NCBI GenBank assembly: GCA_018384465.1
Contig: JAHAYQ010000021.1
Location: 1-5,046, forward strand
Source of the DNA: Myroides sp.
GTDB lineage: Bacteria > Bacteroidota > Bacteroidia > Flavobacteriales > Flavobacteriaceae
Direction of reading: 5' to 3'
Length of the DNA stretch: 5,046 nucleotides
The translations under genes and the position numbers were made by a program. The notes under the pieces are model-generated. The model was given only the letters and a program-made list of their open reading frames with translations. It ran no database searches and was not told the origin of the DNA. Positions 1 to 5,046 of the stretch are shown here, piece by piece. Within the stretch, counting starts at the first letter, position 1, and each line of letters begins with the position of its first letter.

Positions 1-109
1 TCCTTATCCGCAAGATGTAAAACGTCAGAACACTGAAAATTATCAAGACGCTGTAAACAATATGGGCGGAGATGACATTAATACTCGAGTATGGTGGGAT
101 ATTAAGTAA
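1..109 (+). CDS. C-terminal end of a SusD/RagB-like outer-membrane lipoprotein (partial)
   Basis: An open frame enters from the left edge (first full codon at position 2) and ends at TAA 107-109, giving 35 residues. The tail begins PYPQDVKRQNTENYQ, has an AVNNMGGDD stretch and ends TRVWWDIK. This pattern (a YPQ motif, then N-x-x-N/Y-x-x-A, then GGD and a terminal W-W-D) is what I recall at the C-terminus of the SusD-like family of nutrient-binding outer-membrane lipoproteins. Those proteins sit on the cell surface and work with a SusC-type TonB-dependent transporter, whose gene is usually just upstream. The N-terminal lipobox and the TPR-like core lie outside the window, so the substrate cannot be guessed. 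The hairpin at 127-158 probably ends this transcription unit. The family call rests on a short tail and is moderately secure. Confidence 0.68.
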   Translation, partial: PYPQDVKRQNTENYQDAVNNMGGDDINTRVWWDIK

Positions 110-126
110 ATGTTTCTATTTCACAC

Positions 127-158
127 AAAAACTTTCCCAATATTCGGGAAAGTTTTTT
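127..158. terminator. Bidirectional intrinsic terminator between convergent genes
   Basis: ACTTTCCC (131-138) pairs perfectly with GGGAAAGT (146-153) around a 7-nt loop. The stem extends by four A-T pairs (127-130 with 154-157). A run of six T (153-158) follows on the + strand. On the - strand the A run at 126/127-131 supplies the U-tract. It lies between the SusD-like stop (109) and the permease stop (172), so it can serve both genes. Confidence 0.88.
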
Positions 159-171
159 GTTTATAATTATT

Positions 172-2094
172 TTACAAGTTGTTCTTATTATTCAATTTAC
201 TGTGATGGCGTGAATATGTGAAATAAATGGTAAGACCAATTAGTAGCCACACGCTGAAATAAATCCAATTCCAAATAGTTAATTCTGCCATCATGTAAAC
301 GCAGCATATAAGACCTAACATAGGTATTAATGAGAGGTTTTTTTTGAAACTCCAAACGCATAAAAAAAACATTCCAAACAAAAACAGCCACATAGGTATT
401 TTATGTTTAAAAAGATCAAACCCTGTTTCAAATTTCAAATCTTTGGAGATAGGAGCGTTTTCAATCAATAAAACATACTTATCCTTAGATTGTTGATAAA
501 CAGCAGACAACATTTCTTCTACATCAGAATTATAATCTTCTAGAATAAGTTGATAATCTGTCTTTGCATAATGCATCAATTCATCTATTTCTTGTTTAGA
601 TAACTGGGTAACCAAATCGGTAGGTGTATAGACTTGAGGCGTGTTTTTTACAAATTGTTCCACACCATCTTTATTCCATACCGATACTGCTATCAAACCT
701 ATAATAAAACCAAAAGGAAGTATGTATTTACCATTGATATAGGGAATGCGGAATTTTCCACGAGGAATATCTTTATCTTGCAGTACCAAAACCCCGGCAC
801 AAACTAAAGCAAACGCAAATAAAGTACCAATACTGCACAAATCGGTCACCATAGTTAAGTTCATAAATAAAGCAGGAATAGCAACTACGAAACCGGTTAC
901 AATAGTAGCAAACGAAGGTGTTCGGTATTTAGGATGCACTTTGGCAAACTTGGGTGGCAATAAACCATCTCTACTCATACTCATCCATATTCGAGGTTGT
1001 CCCATCTGAAAAACCAATAAAACACTTGCCATTGCCACTACAGCACTTACAGCTACAATGCCCGCAAACCATTTAAGGTTTAATTGTGAAAACACATACG
1101 CTAACGGATCGCCTACGTTTAATTCCTTATAATTTACCATACCGGTAAGCACTAATGCAATGGCAATATATAGTAAAGTACAGATAATGATAGACCAAAT
1201 CATACTTCGTGGTAAATCTCGTTGTGGATTTTTACATTCTTCGGCTGTGGTTGATATTGCATCAAAACCGATATATGCAAAAAAAACAGCCGACACCCCT
1301 TTCAGTACTCCTGTCATACCATTTGGTGCAAAAGGATCCCAATTATCTGTATCTACATAGAAAACCCCAACTATTAATACCAAAGCAATCACCGCTAATT
1401 TTACGTAAACCATTATATTGCTGGCATTGCGCGATTCTTTCATACCGCGATACACCAACCAAGTAATTAGAACAATGATTCCTAAAGCAGGAATATCTGC
1501 TACAAAATGAAAACCACCAATTTGCGGAGCTGTTACCCAAGCCGTATGCGCTTGTTGTAAGTGTGCTGGCAAATTTTCAAACGTTTTTCCTCCATCTATT
1601 AATGCTAATGCATCATTGTATCCATTCGCAGCAGAAAGGTAATCCATTTGTATCCATTGAGGTAGATGAATTCCCATATTATCGAGTAATCCCGTGAAAT
1701 AATCACTCCACGAAATAGCTAATGTGATGTTACCCACGGCATACTCCATAATCAGCGCCCAGCCAATTACCCATGCAATCATTTCGCCAAATGCTACATA
1801 GCTATAAGTATATGCACTGCCCGAAACCGGTACCATTGAAGCAAACTCAGCATACGCCATGGCAGCAAAACCACATGCCAGAGCCGTAAACATAAAAAGG
1901 AAAATAACGGCAGGGCCACCATCAAAACTCGCCTGACCAATAGTACTAAAAACACCAGCACCTACAATAGCAGCAATACCAAAGAAAATTAAATCTTTCT
2001 GAGTAAGAAATTTACCTAAACTATCTTGTCTGTTTTCATTTACTTTAAGCTCGGCTAAAATATCGTTTACATTTTTTTTTCGAAATAGATTCAT
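172..2094 (-). CDS. APC-superfamily amino acid permease with enlarged periplasmic loops
   Basis: A 640-residue integral inner-membrane transporter, most like the CAT (cationic amino acid transporter-type) branch of the APC superfamily. TM1 carries the broken-helix substrate motif GAGVF (residues 45-49). TM2-TM3 are linked by VPVSGSAYTYSYVAFGE (88-104). TM6 has FFAYIGFDAISTTAEE followed by KNPQRDLP (288-295), which is highly typical of this branch. The C-terminus reads like the usual last two helices (589-604 and 608-627) plus a basic cytoplasmic tail. I count about 14 hydrophobic segments. Bacterial relatives are usually about 450-500 residues. The extra length lies in the TM3-TM4 loop (about 130-199) and in a segment at about 456-583 containing two extra hydrophobic stretches and a hydrophilic loop. 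ATG at 2094 is preferred because the basic, amphipathic N-terminus precedes TM1 as in relatives. The gene stands alone, divergent from the peroxiredoxin. Substrate specificity cannot be read from sequence. Confidence 0.9.
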   Translation of the reverse strand: MNLFRKKNVNDILAELKVNENRQDSLGKFLTQKDLIFFGIAAIVGAGVFSTIGQASFDGGPAVIFLFMFTALACGFAAMAYAEFASMVPVSGSAYTYSYVAFGEMIAWVIGWALIMEYAVGNITLAISWSDYFTGLLDNMGIHLPQWIQMDYLSAANGYNDALALIDGGKTFENLPAHLQQAHTAWVTAPQIGGFHFVADIPALGIIVLITWLVYRGMKESRNASNIMVYVKLAVIALVLIVGVFYVDTDNWDPFAPNGMTGVLKGVSAVFFAYIGFDAISTTAEECKNPQRDLPRSMIWSIIICTLLYIAIALVLTGMVNYKELNVGDPLAYVFSQLNLKWFAGIVAVSAVVAMASVLLVFQMGQPRIWMSMSRDGLLPPKFAKVHPKYRTPSFATIVTGFVVAIPALFMNLTMVTDLCSIGTLFAFALVCAGVLVLQDKDIPRGKFRIPYINGKYILPFGFIIGLIAVSVWNKDGVEQFVKNTPQVYTPTDLVTQLSKQEIDELMHYAKTDYQLILEDYNSDVEEMLSAVYQQSKDKYVLLIENAPISKDLKFETGFDLFKHKIPMWLFLFGMFFLCVWSFKKNLSLIPMLGLICCVYMMAELTIWNWIYFSVWLLIGLTIYFTYSRHHSKLNNKNNL

Positions 2095-2189
2095 TTATTA
2101 GAAAGTATGATAAATGTTATTTTTTATATCGGTAAAACTAATTAATTTTACAGCAAGTTTACGTTAAAAGTATCATTTGATATTATAAA

Positions 2190-2219
2190 CAAAACTTATC
2201 GTTCTATAAAAACAAACAA
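2190..2219 (-). promoter_or_regulatory. Candidate promoter for the permease (weak)
   Basis: Read on the - strand, a TTG (2219-2217) is followed after 19 nt by AAGTTTTG (2197-2190). This matches the Bacteroidota TTG-N19-TAnnTTTG pattern with one mismatch at the first base of the -7 box. It would give a leader of roughly 90 nt before the ATG at 2094. The intergenic region is very AT-rich, so a chance match is quite possible. Confidence 0.3.
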
Positions 2220-2236
2220 TAAAATAGCTATAGAAC
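2201..2236. repeat. Spaced inverted repeat GTTCTATA-N20-TATAGAAC
   Basis: GTTCTATA at 2201-2208 is the exact reverse complement of TATAGAAC at 2229-2236, with 20 nt between the arms. The right arm ends 16 nt before the -7 box of the peroxiredoxin promoter, so it overlaps the expected -33 area. The left arm lies in the spacer of the candidate permease promoter. It could be an operator for a dimeric regulator. The arms are short and A+T-rich, so chance is a real alternative. Confidence 0.35.
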
Positions 2237-2252
2237 AACCTAAAAATAAGGC

Positions 2253-2260
2253 TATCTTTG
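2253..2260 (+). promoter_or_regulatory. Peroxiredoxin promoter, -7 box TATCTTTG
   Basis: TATCTTTG matches the Bacteroidota sigma-ABfr -7 consensus TAnnTTTG at every fixed position. It lies 48 nt upstream of the peroxiredoxin ATG, giving an expected A-rich, G/C-poor leader of about 40 nt, common for highly expressed flavobacterial genes. No clear TTG is present at the -33 spacing, so an activator may help here or the -33 may be degenerate. Confidence 0.65.
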
Positions 2261-2308
2261 CCATGTAAAGAAAAAATCACATTTAATTAATTATAAAAAA
2301 TAAAAATT

Positions 2309-2950
2309 ATGGCATTAGTAGGAAAGCAATTCCCGAACATTACAGTTGACGCAATTTCTGAAATGGGTGACGATTTAAGAATCAACGTTTTAGAAGAAGC
2401 TACAAAAAACAACAAAAAAGTATTATTATTCTGGTATCCAAAAGATTTTACTTTCGTGTGTCCGACAGAATTACACGCGTTCCAAGCAGCATTACCTGAG
2501 TTTGAAAAAAGAAACACTATTGTAATCGGAGCTTCTTGTGATACAAACGAAGTACACTTTGCATGGTTAAATACTGCAAAAGATAACGGTGGAATTGAAG
2601 GAGTAACTTATCCTTTATTAGCTGATACAACACGTAACCTTTCAAGCGTTTTAGGTATTTTAGATGTTACTTCAGAAGTTTATAACGAAGAATTAGATTC
2701 AGTTCAAATCGAAGGATCTAACGTAACTTACCGTGCAACGTATTTAATTGATGAAACAGGAAAAATTTTCCACGAATCAGTAAACGATATGCCTTTAGGT
2801 CGTAATGTAAACGAATATTTACGTTTAATTGATGCATACGCTCACGTACAAACACACGGAGAAGTATGTCCTGCAAACTGGGAAGAAGGTAAAGAAGCAA
2901 TGTCTGCTGACCGTACTTCTACTGCAGAATACTTAGCTAAATTAAACTAA
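2309..2950 (+). CDS. Typical 2-Cys peroxiredoxin (AhpC/Prx1 type)
   Basis: A 213-residue cytosolic thiol peroxidase that reduces hydrogen peroxide, organic hydroperoxides and probably peroxynitrite. The peroxidatic motif P-x3-T-x2-C is P44, T48, C51 in FWYPKDFTFVCPTE. The conserved arginine is R142 (YRATYLID). The resolving cysteine is C187 in GEVCPANW, so a disulfide between subunits (C51-C187) is expected. GGIEG at 94-98 occupies the place of the GGLG motif, and the C-terminal helix has Y208-L209 instead of Tyr-Phe. Both differences are of the kind seen in peroxiredoxins that resist over-oxidation. An additional cysteine, C77, lies in GASCDTN. Length is normal for the family. The start is fixed by MALVGKQFP, a usual N-terminus, and by the A-rich leader without a Shine-Dalgarno sequence. 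No AhpF reductase gene is adjacent; the next gene is thioredoxin-like and may be the electron donor (inference). Often annotated ahpC or peroxiredoxin; I leave the symbol blank because the subgroup is uncertain. Confidence 0.95.
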   Translation: MALVGKQFPNITVDAISEMGDDLRINVLEEATKNNKKVLLFWYPKDFTFVCPTELHAFQAALPEFEKRNTIVIGASCDTNEVHFAWLNTAKDNGGIEGVTYPLLADTTRNLSSVLGILDVTSEVYNEELDSVQIEGSNVTYRATYLIDETGKIFHESVNDMPLGRNVNEYLRLIDAYAHVQTHGEVCPANWEEGKEAMSADRTSTAEYLAKLN

Positions 2951-2961
2951 CAACAATAAAT

Positions 2962-2997
2962 AGGAAATAAGGCTGATTTCTGGCCTTATTCCTTTTT
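2962..2997 (+). terminator. Imperfect terminator hairpin after the peroxiredoxin gene
   Basis: AATAAGGC (2966-2973) pairs with GCCTTATT (2983-2990) around a 9-nt loop. After one bulged A (2965) the stem continues for three pairs (2962-2964 with 2991-2993). A run of five T (2993-2997) follows. The U-tract is short, so this may terminate only part of the transcripts and let the rest read into the thioredoxin-like gene, for which I see no good promoter. Confidence 0.7.
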
Positions 2998-3031
2998 AAA
3001 GATTAACAAAACCATAAAACAACAACAAATT

Positions 3032-3337
3032 ATGCTATTAGAATTAGAACAAGATAATTTACAGGAAGTATTAGCAAACAATCCTAAGGTTGCGGTACAA
3101 TTTTCGGCTTCATGGTGTGGAAACTGCCGTATTATGAAACCTAAGTTTAAAAAAATGTCAACAGAAAAAGAAGACATCACTTTTATAGTTGTAGATGCAG
3201 AGAAATTTCCAGAATCAAGAAAGTTGGCGAATGTTTCAAACTTACCAACCTTTGCAATCTTTAACGAAGGAAACTTAGTTGATGAAACACAAACTAATAA
3301 AGCCGATGTGTTGGCAGAACTTATAAACAAATTATAA
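3032..3337 (+). CDS. Thioredoxin-like protein with CGNC active site
   Basis: A 101-residue cytosolic thioredoxin-fold protein without signal peptide. The redox motif is W28-C29-G30-N31-C32, followed by P37. The cis-proline loop is LPTF (P72), and the beta strands ITFIVVDAE (49-57) and FAIFNEGNLV (74-83) fit the fold. It departs from classical thioredoxin at several key positions: Asn for the active-site Pro, Gln23 for the buried Asp equivalent to E. coli D26, Ser25 for W28, and no glycine at the place of G92. It should therefore do dithiol/disulfide exchange but with altered redox potential or partner choice (inference). The gene lies 81 nt after the peroxiredoxin, across a partial terminator, and 6 nt before the next gene, with which it is surely co-transcribed. 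The peroxiredoxin is a plausible substrate. ATG at 3032 gives the normal short N-terminus; no Shine-Dalgarno is visible. Confidence 0.9.
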   Translation: MLLELEQDNLQEVLANNPKVAVQFSASWCGNCRIMKPKFKKMSTEKEDITFIVVDAEKFPESRKLANVSNLPTFAIFNEGNLVDETQTNKADVLAELINKL

Positions 3338-3343
3338 ACGATC

Positions 3344-3601
3344 ATGAAATTACCCGTAATCAAACATCTTACAGAGTTTATCGAAGAAAACGATCAAGAT
3401 TACATCAACGAAACCATTGAAGTATTAGAAGCTTTATGCGAAGTTCCATCGTTAAAAGACGAAGAATTAGACGTTATTGCTGAATTAATCTCAAATATGT
3501 ACGGAGCTGTTGAGGTAGACAAAATGATCAAAGAAGGTACGCCGAAAAAAGAAGCTTTAAATGCTTTTATGAAGCGCGTTTTAGGATCAATTGATAAATA
3601 A
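3344..3601 (+). CDS. Small conserved-looking protein of unknown function (85 aa)
   Basis: An 85-residue soluble protein starting MKLPVIKHLTEFIEEN, only 6 nt after the thioredoxin-like stop and ended by a strong terminator, so it is the last gene of that operon. It has no membrane segment or signal peptide. Composition and spacing suggest mainly alpha-helix: helices around 3-16, 20-32, 38-52, 56-64 and 67-82, with turns at VPSLKD and EGTPKK. One cysteine (C32) is present and there is no CxxC, metal-binding cluster or nucleotide-binding motif. I recall near-identical small proteins next to thioredoxin and peroxiredoxin genes in flavobacteria, possibly annotated as a DUF family (DUF6952), but I cannot verify that here. 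Its codon use and composition match the neighbours. Its function is unknown; the position suggests a partner or regulator of the thioredoxin-like protein (inference). Confidence 0.88.
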   Translation: MKLPVIKHLTEFIEENDQDYINETIEVLEALCEVPSLKDEELDVIAELISNMYGAVEVDKMIKEGTPKKEALNAFMKRVLGSIDK

Positions 3602-3621
3602 AACAACCTGTAATACCAATT

Positions 3622-3651
3622 AAAACCACGAGCCTAACTCGTGGTTTTTTT
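3622..3651 (+). terminator. Strong intrinsic terminator after the redox operon
   Basis: AAACCACGAG (3623-3632) pairs perfectly with CTCGTGGTTT (3638-3647) around a 5-nt loop. One more A-T pair extends the stem (3622 with 3648), and seven T (3645-3651) follow. It separates the thioredoxin-like/85-aa pair from the kinase-ftsK operon. Confidence 0.93.
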
Positions 3652-3655
3652 ATTA

Positions 3656-3685
3656 CTGCAATGACAAATATTTTCAGTATTTTTG
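3656..3685 (+). promoter_or_regulatory. Promoter for the kinase-ftsK operon
   Basis: TATTTTTG (3678-3685) matches the -7 consensus TAnnTTTG at all fixed positions. CTG at 3656-3658 is a one-mismatch TTG at a 19-nt spacing. The box ends only 17 nt before the kinase ATG at 3703, so the mRNA leader would be only about 10 nt. Confidence 0.6.
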
Positions 3686-3702
3686 CTCCAAATTGTTTTT
3701 GA

Positions 3703-4074
3703 ATGAAACCCGAAAAAAACTCGTTTCTTGTTGGTAGAATAAAAAGTGTACGTTACGCTTTGCGTGGTTTATGGTTGCTTGCTACTACAGAACACAGCAT
3801 TATGTCGCAATTAATCATAAGCGGTATTATGTGTTTTGTTGGGTTTTATTTTAATTTAAGTAGTACCGAATGGATGTTTCAAATTTTGGCAATAGGCATG
3901 GTGTTAACTGCAGAAGGTTTAAATACCGCTATTGAAAAACTTTGTGATTATTTACAACCAAATTTTGATAAAAAAATCGGCTTTATTAAAGACCTATCAG
4001 CCGGTGCGGTAACCTTTGCCGCTATAGCTGCAATGATAATCGGTGCGATAATTTACTTTCCAAAAATATTTTAG
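3703..4074 (+). CDS. dgkA: Integral membrane diacylglycerol/undecaprenol kinase
   Basis: A 123-residue inner-membrane lipid kinase of the small prokaryotic DgkA family, which transfers phosphate from ATP to diacylglycerol (Gram-negative type) or undecaprenol (Gram-positive type); the sequence does not settle which. The diagnostic motif is E71-G-L-N74-T-A-I-E78-K-L-C-D82. It is followed by K96-D97 and AGAV at 100-103, which match the catalytic and nucleotide/metal-binding residues of the family. Three membrane helices are visible, about 36-52, 56-72 and 101-119, preceded by an amphipathic basic N-terminus (RIKSVRYALRGLW). Length is usual for the family. It follows its own promoter with a very short leader and ends 1 nt before the ftsK start, so the two genes form an operon, probably translationally coupled. 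The role would be recycling of lipid by-products of envelope synthesis, which suits a place beside a division gene. Confidence 0.92.
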   Translation: MKPEKNSFLVGRIKSVRYALRGLWLLATTEHSIMSQLIISGIMCFVGFYFNLSSTEWMFQILAIGMVLTAEGLNTAIEKLCDYLQPNFDKKIGFIKDLSAGAVTFAAIAAMIIGAIIYFPKIF

Positions 4075-4075
4075 A

Positions 4076-5046
4076 ATGAGCATTAAAAAGAAAATCGACA
4101 ACAAAACGCAAAAAAATAAACAACCGCAAGCGAAACCTAAGGCTACTGCTACAAATGGATCACGAATTACATTTATTTTTGGAACACTTTTTCTAATGTT
4201 TACCATTGTATTGCTTTGTAGCTTTGTATCTTATTTTACAACAGGTGCTTACGACCAAAGTTTGGTGAATGAATTAGGTGACCGAGAAATTGCGCCTCAA
4301 AACTGGGTGGGTAAATTAGGCGCTTGGTTGGCGCATAAGTTTATTTTTGAAGGATTTGGAATAGCATCCTTTCTGTTTATCAAAATTTTTGGTACAGTCG
4401 CCTTGTGGTTCGGTATTCGATTTAGCGCTTCTAAAATGCGTAGAATGATTTTTTGGGATCTATTTGCCATTTTGGTACTGTCATTTGCTTTAGGTCATTT
4501 CGGGAGCACGCGTCCGTTCTTAGGCGGGATTGTTGGTTATGAAATGAATGATTATTTGCAAGATTATATTGGACAGATCGGTACTTTATTAGCTGTTTTA
4601 TTCCTAATTATATTTTATTTGATTTTCCGTATAAAAATGACACCTAAGGCATTTACTAATGTGGTGTCAAACACGCATGCTAAGATAAAAGACAACTTAG
4701 AAAAAGCAGAGGAAATTATTTCAAAGCAACCAGAACAACCTATCAATAAACCTATACTTAAAACCGAAGATAAACAGCCGGTACCAACCGCACCAATTGT
4801 TGAGGTTAAAAAAGAAACTCCGATTGTTGTTGAAAACCCTCAAGAAGTAGCATTTGATTTTGATACCAATGTACGAACCACATCGAAACAACAAGTAGTT
4901 ACGAGAACAGATACGACATCTGCAGATCATCACGAAGAATTCATCATTGAAACCATTGAAGAAGAAGAACCTTTAACAGATGATTTAGCGCATAAAATTG
5001 TGGAAAACTTCGGGTTGTTTGATCCAACTTTAGAATTGTCAAAATA
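4076..5046 (+). CDS. ftsK: DNA translocase FtsK, N-terminal part (truncated by window end)
   Basis: An open frame of 323 codons that runs off the right edge without a stop. A lysine-rich N-terminus (residues 4-22) is followed by four membrane helices at about 32-54, 92-115, 125-142 and 167-185. The segment FEGFGIASFLF (91-101) and the GG-containing loop FLGGIVGYEMND (148-159) are typical of the FtsK membrane domain. A hydrophilic linker rich in P, E, K, T and Q (about 186-300) comes next. The last residues, GLFDPTLELSK (313-323), are where the conserved C-terminal part begins in Bacteroidota FtsK, usually continuing toward a TLDLL-type motif. FtsK is a hexameric septal ATPase that pumps DNA toward dif during division and helps assemble the divisome. 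The Walker A and B motor and the DNA-reading gamma domain lie outside the window. The start ATG is 1 nt after the kinase stop; no Shine-Dalgarno is seen. Confidence 0.88.
   Translation, partial: MSIKKKIDNKTQKNKQPQAKPKATATNGSRITFIFGTLFLMFTIVLLCSFVSYFTTGAYDQSLVNELGDREIAPQNWVGKLGAWLAHKFIFEGFGIASFLFIKIFGTVALWFGIRFSASKMRRMIFWDLFAILVLSFALGHFGSTRPFLGGIVGYEMNDYLQDYIGQIGTLLAVLFLIIFYLIFRIKMTPKAFTNVVSNTHAKIKDNLEKAEEIISKQPEQPINKPILKTEDKQPVPTAPIVEVKKETPIVVENPQEVAFDFDTNVRTTSKQQVVTRTDTTSADHHEEFIIETIEEEEPLTDDLAHKIVENFGLFDPTLELSK

Noticed and set aside
746..1466. Several open frames of 66-87 codons on the + strand within the permease region
   Set aside because: They lie antisense to a well-supported permease with continuous family motifs; translations look like random low-complexity shadow sequence.
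2193..2240. Possible OxyR site (ATAG/CTAT repeats) upstream of the peroxiredoxin
   Set aside because: CTAT and ATAG elements occur but not with the seven-base spacings of the four-part OxyR pattern.
2282..2296. TTTAATTAATTATAA resembling a PerR/Fur-type box in the peroxiredoxin leader
   Set aside because: The right half matches TTATAATnATTATAA but the left half has three mismatches, and such AT-only matches are expected by chance in this leader.
2986..3363. 125-codon open frame on the - strand opposite the thioredoxin-like gene
   Set aside because: It is fully antisense to a clear thioredoxin-fold gene, has no family resemblance or promoter, and its existence follows from low stop frequency opposite an AT-rich coding frame.
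4721..4933. 70-codon open frame on the - strand, rich in Cys, Arg and Phe
   Set aside because: It is antisense to the FtsK linker; the odd composition is the complement of the linker's E/K/T/P codons.
4676..4980. Low-complexity P/E/K/T-rich stretch that might look like a separate gene or a frameshift
   Set aside because: The frame stays open and continuous from the FtsK membrane domain to the conserved GLFDPTLELSK start of the C-terminal part; variable linkers are normal in FtsK.

Overview
The window is about 5 kb of AT-rich chromosomal DNA that looks like a member of the Bacteroidota, most likely the Flavobacteriaceae. Four things point there. There is a SusD-type lipoprotein tail at the left edge. 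Promoter-like TAnnTTTG (-7) boxes sit upstream of two genes in place of sigma70-type -10 boxes. Start codons have A-rich leaders without a Shine-Dalgarno sequence. The peroxiredoxin, thioredoxin-like, small-protein, diacylglycerol-kinase and FtsK sequences all look flavobacterial. No rRNA, tRNA, CRISPR array, insertion sequence or phage gene is visible.

Layout, left to right. (1) Positions 1-109 hold the last 35 codons of a SusD/RagB-like outer-membrane lipoprotein (+). (2) A hairpin terminator at 127-158 separates it from a convergent 640-codon amino acid permease of the APC superfamily (172-2094, -). (3) A divergent intergenic region (2095-2308) carries a clear -7 box for the rightward gene, a weaker candidate promoter for the permease, and a spaced inverted repeat between them. 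(4) A thiol-redox group on the + strand follows: a typical 2-Cys peroxiredoxin (2309-2950), an imperfect terminator hairpin, a divergent thioredoxin-like protein with a CGNC active site (3032-3337), and an 85-residue conserved-looking protein of unknown function 6 nt further on (3344-3601). A strong terminator closes this group. (5) A second + strand operon starts from its own TAnnTTTG promoter: a small integral membrane diacylglycerol/undecaprenol kinase (3703-4074) and, 1 nt later, the N-terminal third or so of the FtsK DNA translocase (4076 to the window end). FtsK is cut off as its conserved C-terminal part begins.

Working together: the peroxiredoxin should reduce hydroperoxides and needs a dithiol donor. 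The adjacent thioredoxin-like protein is an obvious candidate, but its active site is unusual and this pairing is inferred from position only. The kinase and FtsK belong to envelope lipid recycling and cell division/chromosome segregation. The permease is probably an independent transport gene. The region is mostly ordinary housekeeping sequence. The items most worth following are the odd thioredoxin with its small unknown partner, and a large periplasmic insertion in the permease.
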